This document shows positions 10,636 to 19,463 of a stretch of DNA of 64,000 nucleotides, in pieces. Origin of the DNA: JANMAT01 sp031359995 (GTDB lineage Bacteria > Actinomycetota > Acidimicrobiia > Acidimicrobiales > Ilumatobacteraceae). The notes beneath the pieces were generated by a model. The model saw only the letters and a list, made by a program, of their open reading frames with translations. It ran no database searches and was not told where the DNA came from. The DNA is taken from contig JANMAT010000052.1 of assembly GCA_031359995.1 (NCBI GenBank), positions 1 through 64,000 of the forward strand. The letters are read 5' to 3'. The translations under genes were made by a program, and so were the position numbers. The stretch's first letter is position 1. The number at the start of each line of letters is the position of its first letter.

Positions 10636-11598
10636 CTACGCCCCCAGGTCCATCGTCCAGTAGGCAGTGCCGTCGGCCGAGTAGGCCACCGCCACACCGA
10701 TGGAGGTGAAGGCGGCGTTGAGGATGTTGGCCTTGTGGCCGGGCGAGTTCATCCAGCCGTTCATCACCGAGTCGGCCGAGCCGTAGCCGGCGGCCACGTT
10801 CTCGCCGGCCGTGCGCCAGGCGAATCCGGCGGCAGAGAAACGTTGGCCGAGGGTGGACCCGTTGCTGCCCGTGTGGGTCATGTGGTTCTGAGCGGCCTGG
10901 TCCTTGCTGTGGGCGGCCGCGGCGGCCGTGAGGGCACCGCTGGCGCTGACGGGGCCGAGACCGGCCGCGGCGCGCTGGGCGTTGGTGAGGGCGATGACCC
11001 GGCCCGCCACGCTCGTGTCGACGCGCACGTCGGCGGCGGGCGCCGGCGCCTCGGTGACCGCGGTCTCGGTGGCCGGCGGCTCCTCGGCGGGGGCGGGGGC
11101 CGGGATGGTCTTCGGGGTCTTCTTGCGCTTGGCCGCGGTGGTGTCCGGCTCGGCCTCGGGCTCGGCCGGGGCGTCCTCGGCCGGCGCCGCCTGCTCGGTG
11201 GGAGCGGGCTCGGCCGGGGCGGCGTTGCCGGCCGGTGCGGCGGCGGGGGCGGGCGCCTCGGTGGCCACGGTGGTCGTGTCGGCCACCGTCGTGGGCGTGG
11301 TGGTGGTCGCCGCCGTCGAGGTCGTGGTGGCGGCGGTCGTGGGCGTGGTGGCCGCGGCCTCCACCCGCTCGGTCAGGCGCCGGGCCTGGGCGAGCTCACG
11401 GGCATCGTTGTCGCAGCTCAGCCGGGCCCGTCCGGGCGCCGGGCAGATCGACACAATGTGGGCGGCCGGCTCGGCCGTGGTCATGCCGCGGGCGCCGCAG
11501 GTGGTCAGCACCAGGGCCGCGCCGCCTGCCGTGGCGAGGAGGCGCAGTCGTCGCGTCCCATTCACCGTTCCACCTGTTCCAAGGGTACTTCTGGCCAT
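10636..11598 (-). CDS. Secreted CAP/SCP-domain protein with Thr/Pro/Ala-rich linker
   Basis: 320 residues. The N-terminus is a signal sequence, possibly lipoprotein-type (LVLTTC at about 29-34). Residues 80-190 are a low-complexity Ala/Thr/Pro/Glu linker, probably an extended wall-spanning stalk. Residues 195-320 are a CAP domain with LTNAQRAAAGL, AHSKDQAAQNHMTHTG, AGENVAAGYGS and MNSPGHKANILN, the usual His/Glu/Glu/His cavity signature of bacterial YkwD-type proteins. Their function is unsettled. ATG 11598 has a GGGAGGGGG purine tract just upstream. Confidence 0.85.
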   Translation of the reverse strand: MARSTLGTGGTVNGTRRLRLLATAGGAALVLTTCGARGMTTAEPAAHIVSICPAPGRARLSCDNDARELAQARRLTERVEAAATTPTTAATTTSTAATTTTPTTVADTTTVATEAPAPAAAPAGNAAPAEPAPTEQAAPAEDAPAEPEAEPDTTAAKRKKTPKTIPAPAPAEEPPATETAVTEAPAPAADVRVDTSVAGRVIALTNAQRAAAGLGPVSASGALTAAAAAHSKDQAAQNHMTHTGSNGSTLGQRFSAAGFAWRTAGENVAAGYGSADSVMNGWMNSPGHKANILNAAFTSIGVAVAYSADGTAYWTMDLGA

Positions 11599-11747
11599 CG
11601 TGGCCCCCTCCCGTTTCCGCCCACGGTCGCCGAAGTGCCCAAGCTACGGGCACATCTGCGAACATCGGCCGCGAACGGGTGCACCTTTACCATTTGGTGA
11701 CGGAACGATGTCACCGACCTTGGCCGCGGACGGGTACCGGTGTGGCC

Positions 11748-12062
11748 CTACCCGCCGCATCCGAGGGCGTCGGCGAGCACGGTGCACGCTTCTCGCAGGC
11801 GGGAGGCGCTCAAGACGGCCACGCGCCGGCGGAACGCGGTGCGCGCCAGCGTGTGGACGTTGTCGAAGGAGACCACGCAGTCGCGACGGAGCCCGTCGTC
11901 GGCCCCGAGCCGTAGCTCGGAGGTCAATCCTCGAATGGTGGTGGTCAGGTGGGCGACGACGACCGCGTCGATGCGGTCGGCGACCGGATCCCGGGTGAGC
12001 ACGAGCACTGGCCGATCGCCGCCCCGGCCCGTGTCGACGAACCAGATCTCCCCCCGCTTCAC
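11748..12062 (-). CDS. MazF/PemK-family toxin endoribonuclease
   Basis: 104-residue MazF-type toxin, expected to cleave mRNA at short motifs unless bound by its antitoxin. The start KRGEIWFVDTG..GDRPVLVLTRD and the core IDAVVVAHLTTTIRGLTSELRL..DGLRRDCVVSFDNVHTL follow the family, including the conserved Arg and Thr/Ser of the active site. Its ATG overlaps the antitoxin stop by four bases, the usual coupled order (antitoxin first). Confidence 0.88.
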   Translation of the reverse strand: MKRGEIWFVDTGRGGDRPVLVLTRDPVADRIDAVVVAHLTTTIRGLTSELRLGADDGLRRDCVVSFDNVHTLARTAFRRRVAVLSASRLREACTVLADALGCGG

Positions 12063-12316
12063 CCGCCGAACACCTCGGCCCAGTCGGTCCCGGCCTCGTC
12101 GTCGACCCAGGCCTCGGTGGCCCAGCCCGCGGTCTCTACGCTGGTCAGGGGTTGTTTCGCGTACACCTCGGCGTCACGTTCGCAGCGCAACCGGTACAGC
12201 AGCTCCCGCAGCGCCTGATTCAACAGCTCGCTGCGGCCGACACCGGCCCGCGCCGCCTCCGCGTCGAGCGCCGCGGCCAACGGCTCCTCCGTCCGGAAGC
12301 TCAGCATCGTTGTCAT
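12059..12316 (-). CDS. Ribbon-helix-helix antitoxin partner of the MazF-like toxin
   Basis: 85 residues: an N-terminal ribbon-helix-helix (MLSFRTEEPLAAALDAEAARAG, then GRSELLNQALRELL) for DNA binding and dimerisation, and an acidic C-terminal tail (WVDDEAGTDWAEVFGG) that would wrap the toxin. Start at ATG 12316: TATGCT at 12323-12328 is 6 nt upstream, so the message is probably leaderless. The start codon and -10 both lie inside an inverted repeat, which predicts autorepression. Confidence 0.85.
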   Translation of the reverse strand: MTTMLSFRTEEPLAAALDAEAARAGVGRSELLNQALRELLYRLRCERDAEVYAKQPLTSVETAGWATEAWVDDEAGTDWAEVFGG

Positions 12317-12341
12317 ACGCCGAGCATACCGGGAGTATGAC
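12312..12341. promoter_or_regulatory. Antitoxin operator: 7-bp inverted repeat around start codon
   Basis: GTCATAC (12312-12318) and GTATGAC (12335-12341) are perfect inverted arms; a second CATAC copy at 12325-12329 pairs with the same right arm. The -10 (12323-12328) and the antitoxin ATG fall within it. Confidence 0.55.
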
Positions 12342-12365
12342 GACCCGGGGAACGCCCGGGCCCGT

Positions 12366-14009
<1,644 letters not shown>

Positions 14010-14031
14010 GACCACCACCGTAGGCGGCGCG

Positions 14032-14520
14032 TCAGCCGACGGCGGGGCTGCCGGCGAACGGCGCCGGGTCGCCCGCCGCGGGCAGCACCGGACGCGACCA
14101 GGACGTGGTGGTGGCGATCACGTCGGCCACCTTGCGCCAGGCGACCGGATCCCAGCCTTCGGCCGAGGCGGTGACGACACCGTCTTCCTGCACGAAGACG
14201 AACGCCGGGAGCTGGGCCAGGCCCAGCGCCTTGACGACGGAGCGATCGGGGTCGGTGAAGACCAGGAACTCGTCGGCCAACGGTCCGAGGAAGGCGCGGG
14301 CATCGTCGGCGTCGGCCGTGACGATGAAGTTGACGCGCGCCGCGGCGTCCTGGAAGGTGCGCAGGACGCGCGCCGCCGTCTCCAGGATCCAGGCGCTCTC
14401 GACCGTGTACGGGTCGATCACGACGGACGCGAGGTGGAAGGTCGTCAGCCACTCCTCGAGCGGCCGAGCGGACCCCCTGAGGGGTTGGAGGCTGAGTTCA
14501 GCAGGCGGATTGCTCACCAC
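14032..14520 (-). CDS. Thioredoxin-fold protein lacking the CxxC motif
   Basis: 162 residues. The central part reads as a thioredoxin fold: beta strand ASVVIDPY, an exposed helix, VNFIVTADADDARAFLGPLADEFLVFTDPDRSVVKALGL, then the cis-Pro segment LPAFVFVQEDG at about 105 and a C-terminal helix. No Cys is found where the redox motif should be (VIDPYTVESAW), so it is unlikely to be an oxidoreductase; a binding or scaffolding role is possible. GTG 14520 is supported by TAGGTT at 14529-14534, 8 nt upstream. Transcribed with fumarase. Confidence 0.7.
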   Translation of the reverse strand: MVSNPPAELSLQPLRGSARPLEEWLTTFHLASVVIDPYTVESAWILETAARVLRTFQDAAARVNFIVTADADDARAFLGPLADEFLVFTDPDRSVVKALGLAQLPAFVFVQEDGVVTASAEGWDPVAWRKVADVIATTTSWSRPVLPAAGDPAPFAGSPAVG

Positions 14521-14528
14521 GGCAGGCG

Positions 14529-14552
14529 AACCTACCAAGCCGGGAGTAGCGT
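14529..14552. promoter_or_regulatory. Back-to-back leaderless promoters
   Basis: Minus-strand -10 TAGGTT (14529-14534) serves GTG 14520; plus-strand -10 TAGCGT (14547-14552) serves ATG 14560. The two start codons are only 39 bp apart, so the promoters overlap and probably compete for polymerase. Confidence 0.5.
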
Positions 14553-14559
14553 CACACAG

Positions 14560-15363
14560 ATGCATCCGATCGAACGGTTGCGCTACGTCGCCCGGGCGTC
14601 GGGCGCGGACCAGGCTCTGCTCGTGCGAGAGACGGCCTCGGCCCTCGCCGGACTGCACGTCGAGCCGGCCGGACTGGTCACCGCCTGCCGCCGGATCGTC
14701 GACCGCCACGTGAGCTCGGCGCCTCTCTGGTGGCTGTGCGCCCGCATGCTCACCGCCCCCGAGCCCCGAGCCGAAGCCCGACGGGCGGTGGCGGAGATCA
14801 GCGACGACCGCACCGGTCGTGAGCTGGCCATGGCCCTGCCCGAGGACGCCACGGTGTGCGTGGTGGGGTGGCCCGACGTGGTCGGTGAGGCGCTCGTTCG
14901 CCGCGGCGACGTGCAGGTCCTGGTGGTCGATGCGCTGGGCGAGGGCTCGGGTCTGGCCCGACGTCTGCGCCGAGCCGAGATGGAGGCCACCGAGGTCCCG
15001 CCCAGCGGCCTGGGCAGCGCGGCGGCGTCGGTCGACCTCGTGCTGCTGGAAGCGTCGGCCGTCGGGCCCGACGGCTTCGTCGCCGTGGCCGGGTCGCGTG
15101 CCGCCGCCGCCGTCGCCTACTGCTCCGGCATCCCCGTGTGGCTCGTGGCCGGCACCGGCCGGCTCCTGCCCGGGGCCATGTGGGCGGCGCTGGTGCGTCG
15201 GCTCGAGGACATGGGTGAGCCGTGGGACAGCGACGACGAGGTCGTACCGCTCGGGCTGATCACCCACGTGGTCGGCCCGGACGGCGTCGAAGACGTCGAT
15301 GCCGCCCTGCGCCGCACCGACTGCCCGGTCACGCCCGAGCTGTTCACCACCACCGCCTTCTGA
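14560..15363 (+). CDS. Hypothetical protein resembling eIF2B-alpha/ribose-1,5-bisphosphate isomerase fold
   Basis: 267 residues, cytosolic. The C-terminal half resembles IF-2B-like proteins: VDLVLLEASAVGPDGFVAVAGSRAAA followed by AVAYCSGIPVWLVAG, the stretch that in that family holds the active-site Asp. The N-terminal helical half (1-110) also fits. A role as sugar-phosphate isomerase is possible but key residues cannot be verified by eye. Leaderless, 7 nt after TAGCGT. Confidence 0.6.
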   Translation: MHPIERLRYVARASGADQALLVRETASALAGLHVEPAGLVTACRRIVDRHVSSAPLWWLCARMLTAPEPRAEARRAVAEISDDRTGRELAMALPEDATVCVVGWPDVVGEALVRRGDVQVLVVDALGEGSGLARRLRRAEMEATEVPPSGLGSAAASVDLVLLEASAVGPDGFVAVAGSRAAAAVAYCSGIPVWLVAGTGRLLPGAMWAALVRRLEDMGEPWDSDDEVVPLGLITHVVGPDGVEDVDAALRRTDCPVTPELFTTTAF

Positions 15364-15375
15364 ACGCCGGCGCGC

Positions 15376-16620
15376 TCAACCCGCCCACAACGACGAGACG
15401 GGCGCGGCGACCAGTCGGTCACCCAGGCTGAGCACCTGGGTGCCGGTGTGGAGCACGACGCCGAGCTTGAAGCGCTTGCCCACATCGTCTCGGATGTACG
15501 CCAGGTGCTTGGCGTGTTGGGTCGTGGGCGTGGCGGTCGCCTTCACCTCGATGCCGACGATGTCGCGTCCACGCCCGAGGATGACGTCGATCTCGCGTTG
15601 ATCCCGGTCCCGATAGTGGCTCAGTTCTACGGGCTGCTCGGCCCAACCCGCTTGTTTGGCGATCTCACCGACGACGAAGGTCTCGAGCAGCGGCCCGAAC
15701 CACGGTGAGTCGATCGCCGCGAGTTGTGCGGCCGTCGTCCCGAGGAGGTGGGCGGCCAGCGCGGTGTCGATGAGGTGCATGACCGGCCGACGTTTGGCCC
15801 GGTTGGTCCGGCTGGTGGTCCACGCCGGCAGGAGCCGCACGAGGTAGAGCGTGGTCAGCACGTCGAGGTAGGACCGCACGGTCGATTCGTCGATCGCCAG
15901 CTCGCGCGCCAGATCGGCCACGATCACCTCCCCGGCGGATCGGGCCGACACCTGGCGGAGGAGGTTGGCGAGGTGCTCGGGGCGGCGCACGTCGGCGATC
16001 TGCTCGACGTTGGTGAGCGCGGTGACCGTGGCGATGTACGAGGCGCACCAGGCCGTGCGAAGGCGGGTGGTCGCGGTCCCGAGCACAAGCTCGGGAAAGC
16101 CACCTTTGGTGATCGCCTGCGCGTAGTCGGCGCGCTGCAGGCGCTCCGGGTCGGTGCCTGGTATCTCGCCATCGAAGACGCGTTCGACGAAGGTCTCGGT
16201 CGAGCCCCTGATCTCGCCGGCCGAGAGGGGCAGGAGCTCGATGATGCCGATCCGGCCGGTGAGGGTGTCGGAGAGCCGCCGCGTCGTCAGGAACCGGGTC
16301 GAACCGGCGAGCACGAACTGGCCGGGGCCCCGGTTCGCATCGACGGTCGCTTTCAGGGCCAGCAGCAGCGGGTCGCCTCCCCGTTGGAACTCGTCGATGG
16401 CCGCTCGGGGAGGGAGTCCTTGGACGAAGCCGTTCGGGTCGCTGAGCACGGCATCGAGCAACGACGGATCGTCGAGATTCGCAATGGGCCCACGCATCCG
16501 TTGGACATGACGCACCAGGGTGCTCTTGCCGGCTTGTCGAGGTCCGTTCACCACGAGAGCCCGAAAGCCTGTGAGCAGCTCCTCGGCGATGGGCGTCAGA
16601 CGCCGCTCGATGTCGTCCAT
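15376..16620 (-). CDS. AAA-14/DUF4143 family ATPase
   Basis: 414-residue protein with an N-terminal AAA ATPase (Walker A NGPRQAGKSTL near residue 30, Walker B-like AAIDEFQRG near 96, sensor VLAGSTRFL) and a C-terminal DUF4143 domain with a winged-helix-like LARELAIDESTVRSYLDVLTTLYLVRLLPAW and a nuclease-like END at REIDVILGRGRDIVGIEVKA. Members are widespread, often single-gene and of unknown role; a mobile or defence function has been suggested. The IEVKA residues recall PD-(D/E)xK nucleases (Asp near 344, Glu-x-Lys near 356). A tandem palindrome array lies directly upstream. Confidence 0.83.
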   Translation of the reverse strand: MDDIERRLTPIAEELLTGFRALVVNGPRQAGKSTLVRHVQRMRGPIANLDDPSLLDAVLSDPNGFVQGLPPRAAIDEFQRGGDPLLLALKATVDANRGPGQFVLAGSTRFLTTRRLSDTLTGRIGIIELLPLSAGEIRGSTETFVERVFDGEIPGTDPERLQRADYAQAITKGGFPELVLGTATTRLRTAWCASYIATVTALTNVEQIADVRRPEHLANLLRQVSARSAGEVIVADLARELAIDESTVRSYLDVLTTLYLVRLLPAWTTSRTNRAKRRPVMHLIDTALAAHLLGTTAAQLAAIDSPWFGPLLETFVVGEIAKQAGWAEQPVELSHYRDRDQREIDVILGRGRDIVGIEVKATATPTTQHAKHLAYIRDDVGKRFKLGVVLHTGTQVLSLGDRLVAAPVSSLWAG

Positions 16621-16639
16621 GTTCGCATCGTAGAGGCGT

Positions 16640-16702
16640 GATCGGTGTTTTGGCGACCTTCTAATCGGCTTTTTGCCGACCCCCTAGTCGGCCTTTTGCC
16701 GA
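16640..16702. repeat. Three tandem palindromic units upstream of the DUF4143 ATPase
   Basis: Units start at about 16640, 16664 and 16687, a period of 23-24 bp (about two helical turns). Units 2 and 3 are perfect hairpins, TCGGC-N5-GCCGA (16665-16679 and 16688-16702) with T-rich spacers; unit 1 is imperfect. They sit 20-80 bp from the ATPase start, the place expected for operator sites. Confidence 0.7.
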
Positions 16703-16777
16703 ACGGCACACGGCGGTCCTGCCGGGCTGCCGCGCCCGGTCGTCCGGTGGGCGACCCCGGGGTCGTACAGTCGCTTC

Positions 16778-17440
16778 ATGGCCGAGCCGAGCATCTCCAT
16801 CGCCCCCAACGGTCCGTACCTGGTGAGCGGGGCGCCCCTCGTGGTGCGGGTGCCGGTGCACACCGTCGAGGGCGAGCCGATCGCGTGGGAGAAGGGGCCG
16901 GTCGTGGAAGCGGGCGACCGCTACGCCCTGTGCCGCTGCGGGGCAAGCGACCGCAAGCCGTTCTGCGACGGCAACCACGCCACCGTCGGATTCGACGGCA
17001 CCGAGACGGCCGGCGGCTCCTTCGACGAGCGGGCCCGTGAGCTGCCCGCCGCCGGACTGGTGGTGCGCGACGACCGCAGCATCTGCGTGCACGCGGGCTT
17101 CTGCGGGACCGTGGCCACCAACGTGTGGAAGATGACCGGCGACAGCGCCGCCACCGACGTTCGCCTGCAGATGCTGTCGATGATCGACCACTGCCCCTCG
17201 GGCGCGCTCACCTACCGCTTCGACGGTGCCGACGCCGACAACGAGCCCGACCTGCCCGCGCAGGTGGCCGTCGTGCCCGATGGCCCGCTCTACCTCACCG
17301 GCGGGGTGCCGGTCACCCGCACCGACGGCTCGGCGCTGGAGCGGCGCAACCGCGTCACGTTGTGCCGCTGCGGCGGGTCGGGCAACAAGCCGCTGTGCGA
17401 CGGTACCCACAAGGAGAACGGCTTCCGGCACACACCCTGA
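16778..17440 (+). CDS. Iron-sulfur protein with two CDGSH domains flanking a ferredoxin-like segment
   Basis: 220 residues. Two CDGSH sites, CRCGASDRKPFCDGNH (about 52-67) and CRCGGSGNKPLCDGTH (about 192-207), each give three Cys and one His for a [2Fe-2S] cluster. Between them, residues 95-150 carry ICVHAGFCG and DHCPSGAL, resembling the divergent one-cluster ferredoxin domain often fused to CDGSH proteins. It is likely a cytosolic electron or cluster carrier; the partner is unknown. Leaderless: TACAGT (16766-16771), 6 nt before ATG 16778. Confidence 0.88.
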   Translation: MAEPSISIAPNGPYLVSGAPLVVRVPVHTVEGEPIAWEKGPVVEAGDRYALCRCGASDRKPFCDGNHATVGFDGTETAGGSFDERARELPAAGLVVRDDRSICVHAGFCGTVATNVWKMTGDSAATDVRLQMLSMIDHCPSGALTYRFDGADADNEPDLPAQVAVVPDGPLYLTGGVPVTRTDGSALERRNRVTLCRCGGSGNKPLCDGTHKENGFRHTP

Positions 17441-17462
17441 GCGGGGCGCCGCAGGATCGCAG

Positions 17463-17630
17463 TCAGAGCGCGGTGTGGATCCCGTAGGCGATGAGCAGCG
17501 AGACGATGAACACCAGGTTGCCGACCAGGGCCACTGTGGCGATGCGGCCGAAGGTCTTGTCGTCCACGGCGTCCTCGTCGATGGTGGGGGTGAGCACGGC
17601 GCCCGCGGGCGCCAGGTGGGCGACCGTCAC
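17463..17630 (-). CDS. Small single-pass membrane protein
   Basis: 55 residues from GTG 17630: a polar N-terminus (AHLAPAGAVLTPTIDEDA) and one membrane segment (about 30-50, TVALVGNLVFIVSLLIAYG). Its GTG overlaps the stop of the preceding gene by four bases (GTGA), which supports both starts. No family recognised. Confidence 0.5.
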   Translation of the reverse strand: MTVAHLAPAGAVLTPTIDEDAVDDKTFGRIATVALVGNLVFIVSLLIAYGIHTAL

Positions 17631-17899
17631 CGGGCACCGCCGTCGCGCACGGCCCGGGGGCTGGTGGGATCGTCCGACAGCACGAGCGTCCACAGGTCGG
17701 CATCGGCGAGGGCGGCCGAACCGACCTTCAGCACCGTGCCCGGGGCGTAGCTGGCGAGCAGCGCCCGGGCCCCGGGCGACAGCTCGTGGCGGGTGATGCG
17801 GGGGTTGCGAGCGGACACCACGGCGCCGTTGCCCACGGTCGCCAAGCGACGGAGGTGCACCCGGCGTGCACTCTGGCGATGGTTCGTCGTGGTCGGCAT
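17627..17899 (-). CDS. Small basic hypothetical protein
   Basis: 90 residues, Arg-rich N-terminal half, then a compact mixed segment (LSPGARALLASYAPGTVLKVGSAALADADLWTLVLSDDP). Unrecognised. ATG 17899 has an AGGTGG purine run about 9 nt upstream. Overlaps the small membrane protein by four bases, so the two are probably made together. Confidence 0.45.
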   Translation of the reverse strand: MPTTTNHRQSARRVHLRRLATVGNGAVVSARNPRITRHELSPGARALLASYAPGTVLKVGSAALADADLWTLVLSDDPTSPRAVRDGGAR

Positions 17900-18095
17900 C
17901 GTGGTGTCCACCTCGCAGTGCGGCCGACCCGGCGTCGGCGCCCCACGATCGTGCGACAGCGGCGGCGAGCCGTGAACACGACGCGTGGCTGCTTGATCTG
18001 TTCCAGAACAACTTCGGCACCTTTGCGCGCGGATGGTGGTGAGCCAGGAACCGGCGGCGCGACCGTGTCGCCGGCCGCCGCCACCGGGGTCGTCG

Positions 18096-18440
18096 CTACG
18101 GCACCGCACCGTCGGCGCGGGGCGGCCCCCACGGGCCGTCGTGGCGCGGGGGCCACGCCAGGTCGCCGTGCTCGCCCCGCTGCACCTCCACGATGAGGGC
18201 ATGGGCCCGGCGCTGATCGCGGCGCGCCGTCATGACGCGCGCCATCGGGCGCAGGTGCTCGCGGGTCGCCTGGCCCGAGGCCTCGGCCAGCACCTGGCAG
18301 GCGATGCCCTCCTCGGCCAGCACCGCGCGCAGCATCTCCGACTGCCACAGCGCCACCAGCGCGGCCTCGACGGTCTCGTCGGGATCACCGATCGGTTCGG
18401 TGCCGCCCAGCTTCGTCACCAGCCAGTCCCGGAAGGCCAT
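18096..18440 (-). CDS. DUF2007-like small protein
   Basis: 114 residues. The central segment SEMLRAVLAEEGIACQVLAE resembles the DUF2007 fold, proposed as a small signal-transducing domain; the C-terminal 35 residues are Pro/Trp-rich and look disordered. Leaderless: TAGGAT (18448-18453) is 7 nt from ATG 18440. Function unknown. Confidence 0.5.
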   Translation of the reverse strand: MAFRDWLVTKLGGTEPIGDPDETVEAALVALWQSEMLRAVLAEEGIACQVLAEASGQATREHLRPMARVMTARRDQRRAHALIVEVQRGEHGDLAWPPRHDGPWGPPRADGAVP

Positions 18441-18509
18441 CGCGGCGATCCTACGGGGTGTCGGACCACGGTGAAGGTTGGCGCACTCGGCCGACTACCG
18501 TCGCCGGGC

Positions 18510-18677
18510 ATGGGTGAGATGATCACGTTCACGTCCAACCTCGAGGACGGCGCCGACCGCTTCGCCGCCGAGGGCTTTACCGCCCTGGCGCCCGACCAGG
18601 ACCGCGGTCAGTCGTCCACCGAGCCCGACGCCACGGCCTGGGCGCCCACGCTCGAGCTGTTCCGCCCGGCGTCGTAG
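18510..18677 (+). pseudogene. Dienelactone hydrolase remnant with internal deletion
   Basis: A 55-codon open frame. Its start MGEMITFTSN matches the N-terminus of dienelactone hydrolases, and residues 14-39 (DRFAAEGFTALAPD, RGQS, TEPD) match a segment normally about 40-50 residues further along. The intervening piece and everything after, including the nucleophile Cys motif, the Asp and the His, are gone, so no hydrolase activity is possible. The promoter survives: TACCGT at 18496-18501, 8 nt before the ATG. A new small protein made from the leftover cannot be excluded. The identity is from memory of the family, not a search. Confidence 0.6.
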
Positions 18678-18685
18678 CCCCCGGC

Positions 18686-19399
18686 ATGACGGCACCGTTC
18701 GACGCGGTCCTGTTCGACGCCGGTGGGGTGCTGGTCACGCCCGACCCGGCCCAGACCGCCATCACCCTCGCGCCGTTCGGCGCCACCACCGACCACCACC
18801 GCCACGTGCGGGCCCACTGGGCGGCCATCGGTGCGCTCGAAGACGAACTGCTCGCCGCCGGCGACGCGACCACGATCGACGTGCCCGACTGGACGCTCTA
18901 CCGTCAGGCGTTCTGTCGCACGGTCGGGGTGGCCGACGACCGGCTCGATGCCGCCGTGGTGGCGCTGGCGGCCATCTTCTCGTCGTATCTCTGGACGCAT
19001 CCGTTGGCCGAGTCGGTGAGCGCACTGGCCCGTCTGCACCGCGCCGGTGTGCCCATCGGTGTGGTGTCGAACGCCAGTGGCCAGATCGAGCACACCCTGC
19101 GCTACCGCGGGGTGTGCCAGGTGGGCCCGGGCATGGGCGTGCCCGTGGTGTGCGTGGTCGACTCCGAGATCGTGGGCGTGGCCAAACCCGACCCTCGCAT
19201 CTTCGACAGCGCACTCGCCGCGCTCGGGCTGCCCGCCGAGCGCGTGGCCTACGTGGGCGACTCGGTGATCAACGACGTCGGAGGTGCCCGCAACGCCGGT
19301 CTCCAACCGATACTGATGGACCCACACGGCGACCGGGCCCACCTCACCGGCCTCACCCGCATCGCCTCCCTGCACGAACTGCTCGACCTCCTCGCCTGA
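18686..19399 (+). CDS. HAD-superfamily hydrolase
   Basis: 237-residue haloacid-dehalogenase-like phosphatase or dehalogenase. Motif I is LFDAGGVL (nucleophile Asp near residue 10; the usual general-acid Asp two residues on is Gly), motif II VVSNAS near 125, motif III Lys in VGVAKPDPRIFD near 165, motif IV YVGDSVINDVGGARNAG near 190. Loss of the second motif I Asp is seen in some HAD phosphatases and dehalogenases and would lower or change activity. A helical cap lies at 20-105. Starts 8 nt after the dienelactone hydrolase remnant. Confidence 0.85.
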   Translation: MTAPFDAVLFDAGGVLVTPDPAQTAITLAPFGATTDHHRHVRAHWAAIGALEDELLAAGDATTIDVPDWTLYRQAFCRTVGVADDRLDAAVVALAAIFSSYLWTHPLAESVSALARLHRAGVPIGVVSNASGQIEHTLRYRGVCQVGPGMGVPVVCVVDSEIVGVAKPDPRIFDSALAALGLPAERVAYVGDSVINDVGGARNAGLQPILMDPHGDRAHLTGLTRIASLHELLDLLA

Positions 19400-19463
19400 G
19401 CGTCCCGGCCGCCGGCCCCCGGCCGTCGCCCGGTCGTCCGGTCAGCACGGCTAGACATCGGGG

